Origin: Enterobacteriaceae bacterium RIT693
Lineage (GTDB): Bacteria; Pseudomonadota; Gammaproteobacteria; Enterobacterales; Enterobacteriaceae
Assembly (NCBI GenBank): GCA_009668225.1
Contig: WJYK01000001.1
Span: forward strand, 620,001-684,000
DNA length: 64,000 bases
Direction of reading: 5' to 3'
The first letter of the stretch is position 1; each line of letters starts with the position of its first letter. Below, in pieces: positions 44,199-53,826 of the stretch. The notes beneath the pieces were generated by a model. That model saw only the letters and a program-made list of their open reading frames with translations, was not told the DNA's origin and ran no database searches. A program made the position numbers and the translations under genes.

Positions 44199-44547
44199 CA
44201 GAGATAATCCTCGGAAGTGCTGGCCTCAGGCCAGTAGGGACAAATGCAAAAACAGAGAGCGATAATACCATCAAACTAGTACATGAGATAGTGTAAACTT
44301 ATGGTTACATTCATTATCGTTAAAGCGATAAATCCAGTAACAGCAGCCTTAACCGGCCATTAACAAGTGTAAACTAAATCAACCACTCGCTAACAGCGCC
44401 ACAATACTTTAAACGCCAGGCCAATGACAACCCTTAATCTGAGATTCAGTAACACATTTATGGTTAGCTTTACGATTAAGGCGTTTAACCCACGCTGAAG
44501 ATGATCAAGACTCCTTTTAAGACTTCATCATGACAGAGGTATGAACC
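44199..44547 (-). promoter_or_regulatory. aroL control region with TyrR- and TrpR-like sites
   Basis: 349 bases between divergent aroL and the DUF2076-type gene. TGTAAA-CTTATG-GTTACA (44292-44309) is a TyrR box with one mismatch; TGTAAA-CTAAAT-CAACCA (44368-44385) is a weaker one. AACTAGTAC (44274-44282) matches one half of the trp operator and lies between a candidate -10 (minus-strand TATTAT, 44268-44263) and its -35 region. The other half of the interval shows nothing further. Confidence 0.6.
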
Positions 44548-45273
44548 ATGCAATCTGAAGAGCAGCGTCTTATCGACGGGCTTTTTGACCGTCTGAAACA
44601 GGCCGAGAGCCAAAGTTCCACTCGCGATGCGGCCGCAGAACAGCGGATTGCGCAACACCTCAGCCAGCAGCCGGGGGCCGCTTACTACATGGCCCAGACT
44701 ATCCTTATCCAGGAAGCGGCCATAAAGCAGCTGAACGGTAAAATTCAGGAGCGGGAAGCGAAAGTCACCGAGCTTGAGCAAAAATCTCGCCAGCAGCAAA
44801 GCAGCGGCGGTTTTCTGGCCGGTTTGTTCGGCGGCGGCAGTAATAACAACTCTCGCGGTTCCGATCCGATTCCGGGCAGCCAGAACTACGGAGCGTCAGC
44901 GGCACCGGGCTACGGCGCAGCCCCACAGGGCGGCTACGGTGCGCCCCAGGCGGCACCTGCCAGCGCGCCGCGTGCCGGAGGCGGTTTCCTGTCTGGTGCG
45001 CTGCAAACCGCAGCGGGCGTTGCAGGAGGCGTTGTGGTGGCAGAAATGCTGACCAGTATGTTCCACCACAGCCAGCCGGATGAGATCGTCAATATCATCA
45101 ACGAGCCAGCACCGAGCTTCGACAACAGCTCGTTTGACTCCGTCAACGACTACAGCCAGGCTGACGATCGCCAGTTCCTGAACCAGGATTGGCAGTCGCA
45201 GGATAACGGTAGCTTCGGAAACGACGACTTTGGCGGCGACGATTACGGCGACGACGACGACAGTTTTATTTAA
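44548..45273 (+). CDS. DUF2076-type protein, possible periplasmic/surface factor
   Basis: 241 residues with an unusual layout: a charged N-terminal helical domain (1-85) typical of DUF2076, a low-complexity Gly/Ala/Tyr/Pro/Gln segment (about 88-155, [22 protein letters not shown]), a hydrophobic glycine-rich stretch ([21 protein letters not shown], two spans if split) and a very acidic Asn/Asp/Ser tail ending DDDDSFI. Function unknown; found in Klebsiella-like genera but not in E. coli K-12. A GAGG lies upstream. Its TAA overlaps the yaiI stop in a shared TTAA. Confidence 0.85.
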   Translation: MQSEEQRLIDGLFDRLKQAESQSSTRDAAAEQRIAQHLSQQPGAAYYMAQTILIQEAAIKQLNGKIQEREAKVTELEQKSRQQQSSGGFLAGLFGGGSNNNSRGSDPIPGSQNYGASAAPGYGAAPQGGYGAPQAAPASAPRAGGGFLSGALQTAAGVAGGVVVAEMLTSMFHHSQPDEIVNIINEPAPSFDNSSFDSVNDYSQADDRQFLNQDWQSQDNGSFGNDDFGGDDYGDDDDSFI

Positions 45274-45731
45274 GCCTTCTGCGCCCGCGCGACCATCAGC
45301 AGCCATTTTTCCAGCTCATTGGCAAACTGCTGGCGGTCGCGCTGGCTCAGGCTGTCCGGCCCGCCGGTTTGAACACCGCTGGCGCGCAGGGTATCCATAA
45401 AGTCGCGCATCGTCAGGCGTTCACGAATGGTTGCGGGCGTATAAAGCTCACCCCGAGGATTCAGCGCAATAGCCCCTTTCTCCAGTACATCGGCTGCCAG
45501 GGGAATATCAGCCGTGACCACCAGATCGTTTTTCTCACAGCGCCGAACAATTTCGTTGTCTGCAACATCAAACCCTGAGGCAACCTGCAAACTGCGAATA
45601 AAGCGCGACGGCGGCGTTTTAAGCCCCTGATTTGCCACCAGCGTTACCATCACCTGAGCACGTTCAGCCGCACGAAAAAGGACTTCTTTTATGACCTTCG
45701 GACACGCATCGGCATCCACCCAAATTTGCAT
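45270..45731 (-). CDS. yaiI: YaiI/YqxD family protein (UPF0178)
   Basis: Putative PIN-like nuclease-fold protein of unknown function. 153 residues from the ATG at 45731; conserved [16 protein letters not shown] (2-17), [12 protein letters not shown] and [14 protein letters not shown]. The upstream open frame adds 32 unrelated residues. Convergent with the DUF2076-type gene, sharing stop-codon bases. Confidence 0.95.
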   Translation of the reverse strand: MQIWVDADACPKVIKEVLFRAAERAQVMVTLVANQGLKTPPSRFIRSLQVASGFDVADNEIVRRCEKNDLVVTADIPLAADVLEKGAIALNPRGELYTPATIRERLTMRDFMDTLRASGVQTGGPDSLSQRDRQQFANELEKWLLMVARAQKA

Positions 45732-45902
45732 TATGGCTCCTGATTGTCGGCGGGAATGATGGCGATTTTGCCGTGCTTTTGCAGAATGGCAAAATTTATC
45801 TGCGCCCGCGGCGCCGTTTAAGCGCAAACATAGCCTAAGTGCCGGAAAGCGCGTTAAGCTATCACCATAAGATAACGAAACAAATAACCATGGAGTAACG
45901 CT

Positions 45903-46712
45903 ATGGATAAGAAAATTGGCTTTATTGGCTGCGGCAATATGGGGAAGGCTATCCTCGGCGGCCTGATTTCCAGCGGCCTGGTGCCGGCTGGCAATATCTG
46001 GGTCTATACCCCATCACCGGATAAGGTTCAGGCATTGTGCGATGAATATGGCATTAACCCGGCGCAGAGTGCCCAGGACGTCGCGCAGATAGCCGACATC
46101 GTCTTCGGTGCCGTCAAGCCGAACATCATGCTGAAGGTACTCAGTGAAGTTAATTCCGACCTGAATAAAGACACCGTGATCATCTCCATTGCCGCAGGCA
46201 TTACCCTGGAAACCCTCGCGAAAGTGCTCGGCCACGACCGTAAGATTATCCGCGCAATGCCAAATACCCCGGCGCTGGTCAACGCTGGTATGACGTCGGT
46301 AACGCCAAACGCGCTGGTAACCGCTGAAGATATCGCCGATGCGGTGAGCATTTTCCGCAGCTTTGGTCAGGCGGAAGTGGTAAGCGAAGCTATGATCCAC
46401 CCGGTGGTTGGCGTTAGCGGCTCTGCTCCGGCGTATGTATTTATGTTTATCGAAGCCATGGCGGATGCCGCGGTGCTGGGCGGTATGCCGCGCAAACAGG
46501 CCTATCAGTTTGCCGCTCAGGCGGTGATGGGCTCCGCGAAGATGGTGCTGGAAACCGGTACCCATCCAGGCGAGCTGAAAGATATGGTCTGCTCCCCGGG
46601 CGGTACCACCATTGAGGCGGTAAAAGTGCTGGAAGAGAAAGGGTTCCGCGCCGCAGTGATGGAAGCGATGGTGAAATGTATGGCGAAGTCGGAGCTGCTT
46701 GGGAAGTCCTGA
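45903..46712 (+). CDS. proC: Pyrroline-5-carboxylate reductase
   Basis: Last step of proline synthesis, NAD(P)H-dependent. 269 residues, the E. coli length: N-terminal Rossmann motif [12 protein letters not shown] (5-16) and the C-terminal family signature [18 protein letters not shown]. Ribosome site GGAG at the usual distance. Divergent from yaiI. Confidence 0.97.
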   Translation: MDKKIGFIGCGNMGKAILGGLISSGLVPAGNIWVYTPSPDKVQALCDEYGINPAQSAQDVAQIADIVFGAVKPNIMLKVLSEVNSDLNKDTVIISIAAGITLETLAKVLGHDRKIIRAMPNTPALVNAGMTSVTPNALVTAEDIADAVSIFRSFGQAEVVSEAMIHPVVGVSGSAPAYVFMFIEAMADAAVLGGMPRKQAYQFAAQAVMGSAKMVLETGTHPGELKDMVCSPGGTTIEAVKVLEEKGFRAAVMEAMVKCMAKSELLGKS

Positions 46713-46723
46713 TTTTGGAATAA

Positions 46724-46819
46724 CCCCTAACCCTCTCCCCTGTGGGGAGGGGGGACTGAATCGAGCACTCATCTTCGATTTTCCCCCTCTCCCTTCCAGG
46801 GCGAGGGCCGGGGTGAAGG
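46724..46819. repeat. Dispersed palindromic repeat, copy 5
   Basis: CCCCTAACCCTCTCCCC-TGT-GGGGAGGGG, then CCCCTCTCCC-TTCC-AGGGCGAGGG with tail CCGGGGTGAAGG. It lies between convergent proC and psiF, where E. coli carries dgcC (adrA). Confidence 0.85.
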
Positions 46820-46832
46820 TCATTTAAACGGC

Positions 46833-47144
46833 TTATTTTTTCTTAAGACAGTTGCTCATAAAGGTTTTTCTGGCGTCGCCCTTCAGCGATTGCTTCGCGG
46901 CATCCGCATTACAGTCTTTCATCTTTTGTTGCTGTGGCGTCAGGGTTTTTCCGGCAGCTGCCGGTGCTTCCCCTTTCAGGCAACTGCTCATATAGCTCTT
47001 ACGCTGATCCCCTTTCAGAGACTGCGAGGCCGCCTCCTGATTACAGGTCGTCATACGCTGCTGCTGCGGCGTCATCGTTTTCTCAGCCGCCGTTGCAGAC
47101 CCAACCAGCCCTACCAGTAACACCGCTAATAATGAAAATTTCAT
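46833..47144 (-). CDS. psiF: Phosphate starvation-inducible protein PsiF
   Basis: Small secreted protein of unknown function. Signal peptide of about 20 residues (cleavage after SATAA), then two PsiF repeats, each TPQQQ-M-x-x-CN-x(n)-KGD-RK-x-(Y/F)MS-x-CLK with a pair of conserved cysteines (positions 34/55 and 78/99 approximately). 103 residues. Downstream of phoA with a terminator-like hairpin between, so expression may depend on read-through from the Pho promoter. Confidence 0.95.
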   Translation of the reverse strand: MKFSLLAVLLVGLVGSATAAEKTMTPQQQRMTTCNQEAASQSLKGDQRKSYMSSCLKGEAPAAAGKTLTPQQQKMKDCNADAAKQSLKGDARKTFMSNCLKKK

Positions 47145-47189
47145 ACCTTATTCCTTTTTTATAGTGACGCTTAAAGCCTGGCCTAAGGC

Positions 47190-47223
47190 AAAAAAAATGC
47201 GACGTTTCCGCCGCATTTTTTTC
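47190..47223 (-). terminator. Terminator-like hairpin between phoA and psiF
   Basis: AAAAAAATGCG/CGCATTTTTTT with an inner imperfect loop; A-run and T-run on both sides. On the minus strand it follows phoA by about 25 bases. Confidence 0.75.
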
Positions 47224-47246
47224 TCACCGTTTGACCAGAGGGCCCT

Positions 47247-48662
47247 TTACTCCAGCGCCATTGCCGCTTTCATGGTGTAGAACAGGTCAGTCTGGTCAGT
47301 CAGCCCGACGACGTTTGCCGCATGGGGACCATAGGCCGCCACGCGCAATTGGGTGCCGGTATGTTCCTGGGATTCCCCCTCAGAGTTCCCATAGCTGATG
47401 ACCATCACCGCGCCGTCTTTGGTGTTCAGCGCCTGAGTCAGACCCGGTGCTTTGGTGTCCGGCGCCACAATCTGACTGGAGTGAGCATGATCCGCGGTGA
47501 CGATAACCAGGGTGTTCCCGTCCTTACGGGCAAACGCCAGCGCTTTCTGTACGGCTTCATCAAGATCGACCGTCTCGCCAATCTGGCCACACGGGTTAGC
47601 GGCATGATCCTGTTTATCAATAGAAGCGCCTTCTACCTGCAGGAAGAAGCCTTTCTCGTTGCCTTTAAGCAGGTCGATAGCTTTTTCTGTCATCTGCGCC
47701 AGGGTCGGCACGCTGGCATCGCGTTTTGGATTTGGCGTACAGGTCACCGCCGGCTGGTCAATATTGCCGTGGTAGGTCGCCTTCGGGCCTTCCCAGCGTA
47801 CCGGCATATTGCCGTCCGCAAACATGCCAATCAGCGGTTTCTGCTGGTTGGCGACGGTCACACCCGCAAGACCTGCCGCGTTGTCTACCCACTGGTAGCC
47901 GCGGGCATCCGCCTGCTCGCGCAGCGTTTTACCGTTCCATTCTCCGGCTTTCGCCACTTCACTAAACGTCTTTGCCCCGCCGCCAAGCGTGACGTCAGCT
48001 CGGGTATTCAGCAGTTGCTCGGTAATAGAGCCTTTACCGCCATTTTCCAGCGCGTTGGTGGAACACTTTTCACTGGTCGCGCTCGGGCCATAGCATTTAC
48101 GGCCAGTAACATGAGAAACCAACGCTGCAGGCGTCGCGTCCTGAATTTCAGCAGTGGATACGTTTCCGGTCGCCTTACCGGCTGCCTTCGCCAGCTCAAG
48201 GATAGTCACGTGATCTTTCCCGTCGACATCGACACCCAGCGCGCCGTTATAGGTTTTTACTCCGGTGCTCCACGCCGTCGCGGAGGCTGCCGAATCGGTT
48301 ACGTAATCCGGCTTTTTCGTTTTCTTATCGAGGGAATAATGGGTGTATTGCCCGGTCAGCGGCAAAGCATCAATACCCCGGAAGAAACCGCCGGCTCCTT
48401 CGGCATAGTTTCTGGCGGCGGTAATTTCCGAGTCACCCATTCCGTCCCCAATCAGCAGAATAATGTTTTTCGCCGTCTTATTGTTTAAAGAGGCGCGAAT
48501 CGCTTCTGTCCGATCGCCAGTAATACGGCGGGCACCGCCAGGCTGAGTTAAATCCCCCTGTGCAGCACGATTTTCCAGAGATGAGGTCATTTCTTGTGAT
48601 TGTGATGGGGTGCTGACGAACAGCAAAGGCAGCAGGCTGGCGATAATTACGCTCTGTTTCAC
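47247..48662 (-). CDS. phoA: Alkaline phosphatase
   Basis: Periplasmic dimeric zinc phosphomonoesterase. 471 residues as in E. coli: signal peptide [20 protein letters not shown], metal site GDGMGDSE, nucleophile serine in [10 protein letters not shown] (near 123), further ligands in [10 protein letters not shown] and EHTGTQ. A Pho box lies upstream, and iraP and psiF flank it on the same strand as in E. coli. Confidence 0.98.
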   Translation of the reverse strand: MKQSVIIASLLPLLFVSTPSQSQEMTSSLENRAAQGDLTQPGGARRITGDRTEAIRASLNNKTAKNIILLIGDGMGDSEITAARNYAEGAGGFFRGIDALPLTGQYTHYSLDKKTKKPDYVTDSAASATAWSTGVKTYNGALGVDVDGKDHVTILELAKAAGKATGNVSTAEIQDATPAALVSHVTGRKCYGPSATSEKCSTNALENGGKGSITEQLLNTRADVTLGGGAKTFSEVAKAGEWNGKTLREQADARGYQWVDNAAGLAGVTVANQQKPLIGMFADGNMPVRWEGPKATYHGNIDQPAVTCTPNPKRDASVPTLAQMTEKAIDLLKGNEKGFFLQVEGASIDKQDHAANPCGQIGETVDLDEAVQKALAFARKDGNTLVIVTADHAHSSQIVAPDTKAPGLTQALNTKDGAVMVISYGNSEGESQEHTGTQLRVAAYGPHAANVVGLTDQTDLFYTMKAAMALE

Positions 48663-48710
48663 TTTATTTTCTCCATGTAGTAACTACTGAATATAAATAA
48701 AAACAGAGCG

Positions 48711-48744
48711 AGTATAAAAATGACTTATGACACTAATATGACAA
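48711..48744 (-). promoter_or_regulatory. Pho box and promoter of phoA
   Basis: On the minus strand TTGTCATATTAGTGTCAT (48744-48727) matches the PhoB 18-base box, with TATACT (48716-48711) ten bases downstream as the -10. This is the arrangement of E. coli phoA, where PhoB replaces the -35. Confidence 0.8.
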
Positions 48745-48755
48745 AGAAATTTGAT

Positions 48756-49016
48756 TCAACTACGAGGATGGATAAGCAATTTTTTTAAATATTGACGGAG
48801 TAATTCAGTATCCTGGACTGGCACGACAGTCTTTGGGGTGGCATCTTCTAATGCCCCTTCAATACTGGCGACCAGCGCCGTGCGTTCCCCTTGTTCAAGC
48901 CTTCTCAGCAACGCAGTCACAACTATTTCCAGCGCTTCTACCTGAGCAACTAACTCTTTCGACTCTTCTTCTTTTTCCGCGAGTTTAACCAATAACTCTG
49001 CAATAAGATTTTTCAT
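48756..49016 (-). CDS. iraP: Anti-adaptor protein IraP
   Basis: Stabilises sigma-S during phosphate starvation by blocking RssB. 86 residues, equal to E. coli, from the ATG at 49016 ([20 protein letters not shown]); coiled-coil N-terminal half and [14 protein letters not shown] end. The frame extends 13 codons upstream without a counterpart. The stop lies 94 bases before phoA on the same strand. Confidence 0.95.
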   Translation of the reverse strand: MKNLIAELLVKLAEKEEESKELVAQVEALEIVVTALLRRLEQGERTALVASIEGALEDATPKTVVPVQDTELLRQYLKKLLIHPRS

Positions 49017-49299
49017 TTTCTCAGTCCCTGCGGGGTTAAGACATGACGTTAACACTCAGATCCACCTGAGAGCAATATGCCGTGTTAAATATGTGCGTAA
49101 TAGCAAATAACGGTGATATTAAAACGATTCAGTCTGATAATAATCCCGACAGCAAATCTTTCGCACCACAAAAAAAGAATAATGGAATATTATTCGCTAA
49201 CGATCCTGCTGTCGGCCCAAAGAAAAATAAGTAGAAATCAATCTTCATATTTCACTCACTAATATAGCCGACGAGCTGAAAAGACTCTCCCCCTAAAAT

Positions 49300-50526
49300 T
49301 TAGGTATCACGCGTCTGCTGCCTGGCGTTTTTCCACCTGAAGGCGACCGCAAGCTGCCAGACATTAAGCAGCACAACCAGTGCGGTAGCAGCAAAAACGT
49401 AACGAAAACCGACCATTGCGGATACACCCGCCCCCATCAACGGCCCGGCCACATTCCCCAGATACATAAACGACTGGTTATAACCAAAGATACGTCCGGT
49501 GACCTGATCACTGCAGTATTTCAACAACAGCGTTTGCACCGCTGGCAGCATGGCTCCGTCGGCAAAGCCCAGCATAAAACGCAATATTCCAAGCTGCACC
49601 GGAGAGGTCACAAAGGACATTGCCAGGAATAACACCACCGCGCAGCACAGCGTCGCCATCAAAATACGTTCGGTGCCAATGCGGTCGCCCAGTTTGCCAA
49701 GTTTTGGCGCAGCAAACAGCGCGGAAATCCCCGGCAAGGCGGCGATAAACCCGCTCATAAAAGCGATGTTAAGGCTGTCCGGGGAAAGCTGTTTAATAAA
49801 CAGCGCCAGGATAGGCCCAATCGAGCCGTTGCAGAGCTGAATCACCAGCGTGGTAATAAACAGGCTTAAAATAAGCCAGGGATAAGGCAGCGTGGCAAAC
49901 ACCTCTTTTCCGGTCAGGCGTTCATCCTTGCTGATTTTAGGCCGTGCGCCCTCTTTAATCAGCAACAGCGTCACCAAAAAGCTGACCATCAACAATCCGG
50001 CAGTGGCAAAGAAGACCGGCCTTAACCCCAAATGATCCGCCATAAAACCGCCCAACAGCGGGCCAACAATCACGCCGCTGATTTGCCCGGTAGACAGCGT
50101 GCTGATAGCCCAGCCGCTGCGCTCACGCGGAACCTGCGAAGCAATCAGCGCCATGGCATTGGGGATATAGCCTGAGGTTAAGCCCATCACCGCACGCAGC
50201 AGGAAGAGCTGCCAGACGTTGGTGGCAAAAGCCTGTAGCAGGATCGCCACCGCCATGCCGAAGGAGGCGCGAAGCAGCATCAGCTTGCGTCCCTTGCGGT
50301 CGGCCAGGCTGCCCCACATAGGTGAGACTATCGCCGACACTAAAAAGGTCACGCTGAAGGTCAGTCCTGACCAGAGGGATAACGCTTCGTGGGAGGTGAC
50401 GCCGAGTTGCTCAACGTAGAGCGGAAGAAAGGGCAAAATCTGGCTGATCGCTAGGCCGGTAAAGAAGCAGCCAAACCAGACAGAAATGAGGTTAACCTTC
50501 CAGGACTCCATAGCGCGCTTTTTCAA
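49300..50526 (-). CDS. mdtG: MFS multidrug efflux transporter, MdtG-like
   Basis: Proton-driven drug/H+ antiporter family (DHA1). 408 residues, 12 predicted helices, motif A GSLADRKGRKLMLLR near 72-86 and a repeated motif in the second half (LGKLGDRIGTERILM). Clearly related to E. coli MdtG (fosfomycin/deoxycholate resistance when overproduced) but moderately diverged. It sits between iraP and ddlA, not the E. coli mdtG locus, so it may be a relocated orthologue or a paralogue. Confidence 0.8.
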   Translation of the reverse strand: MKKRAMESWKVNLISVWFGCFFTGLAISQILPFLPLYVEQLGVTSHEALSLWSGLTFSVTFLVSAIVSPMWGSLADRKGRKLMLLRASFGMAVAILLQAFATNVWQLFLLRAVMGLTSGYIPNAMALIASQVPRERSGWAISTLSTGQISGVIVGPLLGGFMADHLGLRPVFFATAGLLMVSFLVTLLLIKEGARPKISKDERLTGKEVFATLPYPWLILSLFITTLVIQLCNGSIGPILALFIKQLSPDSLNIAFMSGFIAALPGISALFAAPKLGKLGDRIGTERILMATLCCAVVLFLAMSFVTSPVQLGILRFMLGFADGAMLPAVQTLLLKYCSDQVTGRIFGYNQSFMYLGNVAGPLMGAGVSAMVGFRYVFAATALVVLLNVWQLAVAFRWKNARQQTRDT

Positions 50527-50742
50527 AGGGGATGCAACCAGAACAGAACGATTTCTGGAAAGCTTATCACACTAATGAATATTGCCGTCAGCGCTCAGGG
50601 CCTGCCATTACGATATCGACATGATTGCTTACTAAAGCACATATCCTGCCCCACCGTGCCTGATGATGCAGGAACCACATGAATCCCCGTAATGAGCGTG
50701 CTATGTTGTCCGCCTTCGTAAAGTTTATGGGTGGATTAAGGC

Positions 50743-51843
50743 ATGGCAAAACTGCGGGTTGGTATCGTGTTTGGTGGAAAATCGGCAGAACACGAGGTGT
50801 CGCTGCAGTCGGCAAAAAATATCGTCGACGCCATTGATAAGTCGAAATTTGATGTAGTGCTGCTGGGTATTGATAAACAGGGCCAGTGGCATATCAACGA
50901 TGCGTCCAGCTACCTGCTGAACGCCAATAATCCGGCGCTTATCGCCCTGAATCGCTCCGAGAAAAACGTCGCGCTGATTCCGGGTCAGACTGAACACCAG
51001 CTGATTGAAACCAGCACCGCGGAACAGCTCTCCCAGATAGACGTGATTTTCCCTATCGTGCACGGCACCTTAGGTGAGGATGGCTCCCTGCAAGGTATGC
51101 TGCGCGTGGCCAACCTGCCGTTCGTCGGTTCAGGCGTACTGGGTTCCGCGGTCAGCATGGATAAAGACGTCGCCAAGCGCCTGCTGCGCGACGCGGGTCT
51201 GAACGTGGCGCCATTCATTACGCTCACGCGCGCAAACCGTGCAAAAATCAGCTTCGCCGACGTGGAAAAACAGCTCGGTCTGCCGCTGTTTGTTAAGCCT
51301 GCCAACCAGGGCTCCTCCGTCGGCGTCAGCAAAGCCAACAACGAAGAGCAGTACCACGCCGCGGTAGCGTTAGCCTTTGAGTTTGATCATAAAGTCGTGG
51401 TGGAAACCGGTATTAAAGGGCGTGAAATCGAGTGTGCCGTACTGGGGAATGACTACCCACAGGCCAGCACCTGCGGTGAGATTGTGGTCAATAGCGAGTT
51501 CTATTCCTACGACACCAAATACATTGATGAGCAGGCTGCACAGGTGGTCGTTCCGGCAGCGCTTGAGGCTGACATTAATGACAAGATACGCAAAATTGCC
51601 GTTCGCGCTTACCAGGCGCTGGAGTGCAGCGGCATGGCCCGTGTCGACGTATTCCTGACGGAAAACAACGACGTGATCATCAACGAGATCAACACGCTGC
51701 CGGGCTTTACCAATATCAGCATGTATCCAAAACTGTGGCAGGCCAGCGGGCTTGGTTACCAGGAGCTTATTACCCGCCTGATTGAGCTTGCCCTGGAACG
51801 CCACCAGCAGGATTGCGCGCTAAAAAGCTCAATCACCGCGTAG
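50743..51843 (+). CDS. ddlA: D-alanine--D-alanine ligase A
   Basis: ATP-grasp enzyme making D-Ala-D-Ala for peptidoglycan. 366 residues: [14 protein letters not shown] near 11-24, [15 protein letters not shown] in the ATP-grasp domain, and the C-terminal [17 protein letters not shown] Mg site. Divergent from the mdtG-like gene. Confidence 0.97.
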   Translation: MAKLRVGIVFGGKSAEHEVSLQSAKNIVDAIDKSKFDVVLLGIDKQGQWHINDASSYLLNANNPALIALNRSEKNVALIPGQTEHQLIETSTAEQLSQIDVIFPIVHGTLGEDGSLQGMLRVANLPFVGSGVLGSAVSMDKDVAKRLLRDAGLNVAPFITLTRANRAKISFADVEKQLGLPLFVKPANQGSSVGVSKANNEEQYHAAVALAFEFDHKVVVETGIKGREIECAVLGNDYPQASTCGEIVVNSEFYSYDTKYIDEQAAQVVVPAALEADINDKIRKIAVRAYQALECSGMARVDVFLTENNDVIINEINTLPGFTNISMYPKLWQASGLGYQELITRLIELALERHQQDCALKSSITA

Positions 51844-51846
51844 CGC

Positions 51847-52059
51847 TTAAGGCTCCGCCGTTTCCGGCTCTTCGCGGGGGCGGCGGATAATAAAGCCTGC
51901 AAGCCAAAAGCCAATGACCCACGTCACCAGCCCCACCGCATAATTTTGCCACCCCTGGGTTTCCAGCCCCATCAGGCCAACCACGCCGTTAAGAATAAAA
52001 ATCAGCCCTATCGCCACCGCATAGTAATGCCAGTCACGACGCATCTTCAGGGTTAACAT
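51847..52059 (-). CDS. yaiZ: DUF2754 membrane protein YaiZ
   Basis: 70-residue inner-membrane protein of unknown function with two hydrophobic helices; RRDWHYYAVAIGLIFILNGV and GLVTWVIGFWLAG match E. coli YaiZ. The stop is three bases after the convergent ddlA stop. Confidence 0.93.
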   Translation of the reverse strand: MLTLKMRRDWHYYAVAIGLIFILNGVVGLMGLETQGWQNYAVGLVTWVIGFWLAGFIIRRPREEPETAEP

Positions 52060-52331
52060 AGCCGCCTCACGTAATCAGAAATAAACCTGCCGGCATTGTC
52101 GCACATCAGCGGCAGGGAAACGCGCTGTTGCCGCAGGCTCAGCTAGCATAATGTTAATAAAATTTCCGTTAAGTTACAAAAATGTGAAGTTAAGCAAAAA
52201 ACGCAAAACCAGGAGGATTCTGCCCCACAAATTACCAGCAATCTGATATTGACAACGCTTATGACCTGCCAAAATCCGCGCTATGGGGAGTCACACGTTT
52301 GATTCGCATTGCGATTATACGGGAGGTTATG

Positions 52332-52667
52332 ATGGCGGATATTACTTTGTCGAAAGCTGTTATTCCGGCGACGCGGGTGATAACAACAAAAACAGAAGGG
52401 TCTGTGCCGGGCAACATTGCTTATGCGCTGTTCGTGCTGTTTTGTTTTTGGGTGGCCACCCAAATGCTAAACCTCATCGTTCAGGCTCCCGGCGTGCTGG
52501 AATACCTTGCTCAAAGCAACGACGCCAGCCGCCCGCGCATAGAGATGGGGCTGGCGGTTAGCACCGTGTTTGGGCTTATCCCTTTCCTACTGGGCGCGCT
52601 AACAATGGGTATCGTCGCCCTGACGCTACGCTTGCGCCACCGCCGTCACTCCGCCTGGTTTTACTGA
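52332..52667 (+). CDS. yaiY: DUF2755 membrane protein YaiY
   Basis: 111-residue inner-membrane protein of unknown function, two helices (PGNIAYALFVLFCFWV region and TVFGLIPFLLGALTMGIVA). The start at 52332 (MADITLSK) is preceded by GGGAGG at 52321-52326 and matches the E. coli start; an ATG three bases upstream and a TTG at 52299 are less suited. The N-terminal loop is a few residues longer than in E. coli. Confidence 0.92.
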   Translation: MADITLSKAVIPATRVITTKTEGSVPGNIAYALFVLFCFWVATQMLNLIVQAPGVLEYLAQSNDASRPRIEMGLAVSTVFGLIPFLLGALTMGIVALTLRLRHRRHSAWFY

Positions 52668-52707
52668 ACCCAAAGGCGGCAGTCTTCAGACTCCCGCCCG
52701 CTACGGC

Positions 52708-53826
52708 CTAACGCTGCATACAGCTCGCCCGTCTATCGTCTACCCGTTTAGCAAACCAGGCCGTGGTCAAATTGCGGGTAATTTTCGGGCTTTCAAGCGT
52801 AATGCCGGGCAGCACCTCTTTAGGCAACGGCTGACCTGCCTTTTTCTCCGCTAGCGCAAAGACCTGCTTGTAGAGGGTCGTTTTCTCAAACCCAATGCTG
52901 TCACCTTTTTGCAGCGCCCGACGAATTTCGCTGTCGCTCATATCCAGCTGCGTTGACAGCTTGCGCACCGCCATCTCGGTACTGCTCGGCTTGTCGCTGG
53001 TATAGAGGATCAGATCGCCATCCAGCGCCAGCTTCGTGCCCGTCGCGCGGCTGACCGCGCTCTGGAAGGCGGCGTTTCGGCTGGCGTACCAGCCGGCGTT
53101 ATAGTCAGCAAAGCGATAAAGCGGTTTGGTGTAGTTGGCCGGATAATTCAGCAAGTGATAAGTGCCAAACCACAGCCCACCTCTGCGGGTAAACACTTCC
53201 TGGCGAACCGTTCCGTCCATTTTCCACGGGTAGCCGTCGGTGTGCTTCTCGGCAAAGGCGACGCTAACCTGCATAGTGCCGCCGGTTCGCACCGGGTTAA
53301 AGCTGCCAAACAGCTTCTGCCCCATCGGCACCATCGTCAAAAAATCATCAAAAATGGCGCTGAGCTGCCCTTCGGTTTTGACGTTATCCAACCTTTCGCT
53401 GTAGCTCTTGCCGTTAGGGGAATTAATGCGCAGCGCGGTATGCACCAGCAGCGGTGGAATGTGCATTTTCTCGGCGCGGCGGTCTATCTCTTTCCAGGCG
53501 ATTTTATTCAACCCCGGCACCGCCGGGTCGGCCTGCAGATTGGACTCCTGTAACGCCACGGCCAGTACGGAACAGATGTTCTCTTCGTTCGGCTCAAGGT
53601 TTTGGCTTTTTAAGGTCGTCAGCAGGTCTTTTGCCAGGCCCGCCCTATCCTTCACCCCTTCCGGGATTTTCCGCCGGGCAACGGTTTCGATATCTATTGG
53701 CTTAGCTGCCGCGGTCGTAGTAGAGGCTGGCGGGTTGCCCTTTGTTGTACACCCCGTTAATACCAACAAGCCCCCCAGAGAGAGCGCCATCAATCCATGC
53801 TGCCTGTTCAATAAATCTATCCTCAT
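52708..53826 (-). CDS. yaiW: DUF1615 lipoprotein YaiW
   Basis: Outer-membrane surface lipoprotein; in E. coli it acts with SbmA in uptake of proline-rich and Bac7-type peptides. 372 residues, lipobox LTGC with Cys26, then the conserved PGLNKIAWKEIDRRAEKM and TRRGGLWFGTYHLLNYPA blocks. In E. coli yaiW directly follows sbmA; here 5 kb of other genes separate them and the yaiW ATG overlaps the stop of a LysR gene (ATGA). Confidence 0.95.
   Translation of the reverse strand: MRIDLLNRQHGLMALSLGGLLVLTGCTTKGNPPASTTTAAAKPIDIETVARRKIPEGVKDRAGLAKDLLTTLKSQNLEPNEENICSVLAVALQESNLQADPAVPGLNKIAWKEIDRRAEKMHIPPLLVHTALRINSPNGKSYSERLDNVKTEGQLSAIFDDFLTMVPMGQKLFGSFNPVRTGGTMQVSVAFAEKHTDGYPWKMDGTVRQEVFTRRGGLWFGTYHLLNYPANYTKPLYRFADYNAGWYASRNAAFQSAVSRATGTKLALDGDLILYTSDKPSSTEMAVRKLSTQLDMSDSEIRRALQKGDSIGFEKTTLYKQVFALAEKKAGQPLPKEVLPGITLESPKITRNLTTAWFAKRVDDRRASCMQR

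Noticed and set aside
47322-48488. 388-codon open frame antisense to phoA
   Set aside because: Entirely opposite a complete, recognisable phoA; no ribosome site and no family match.
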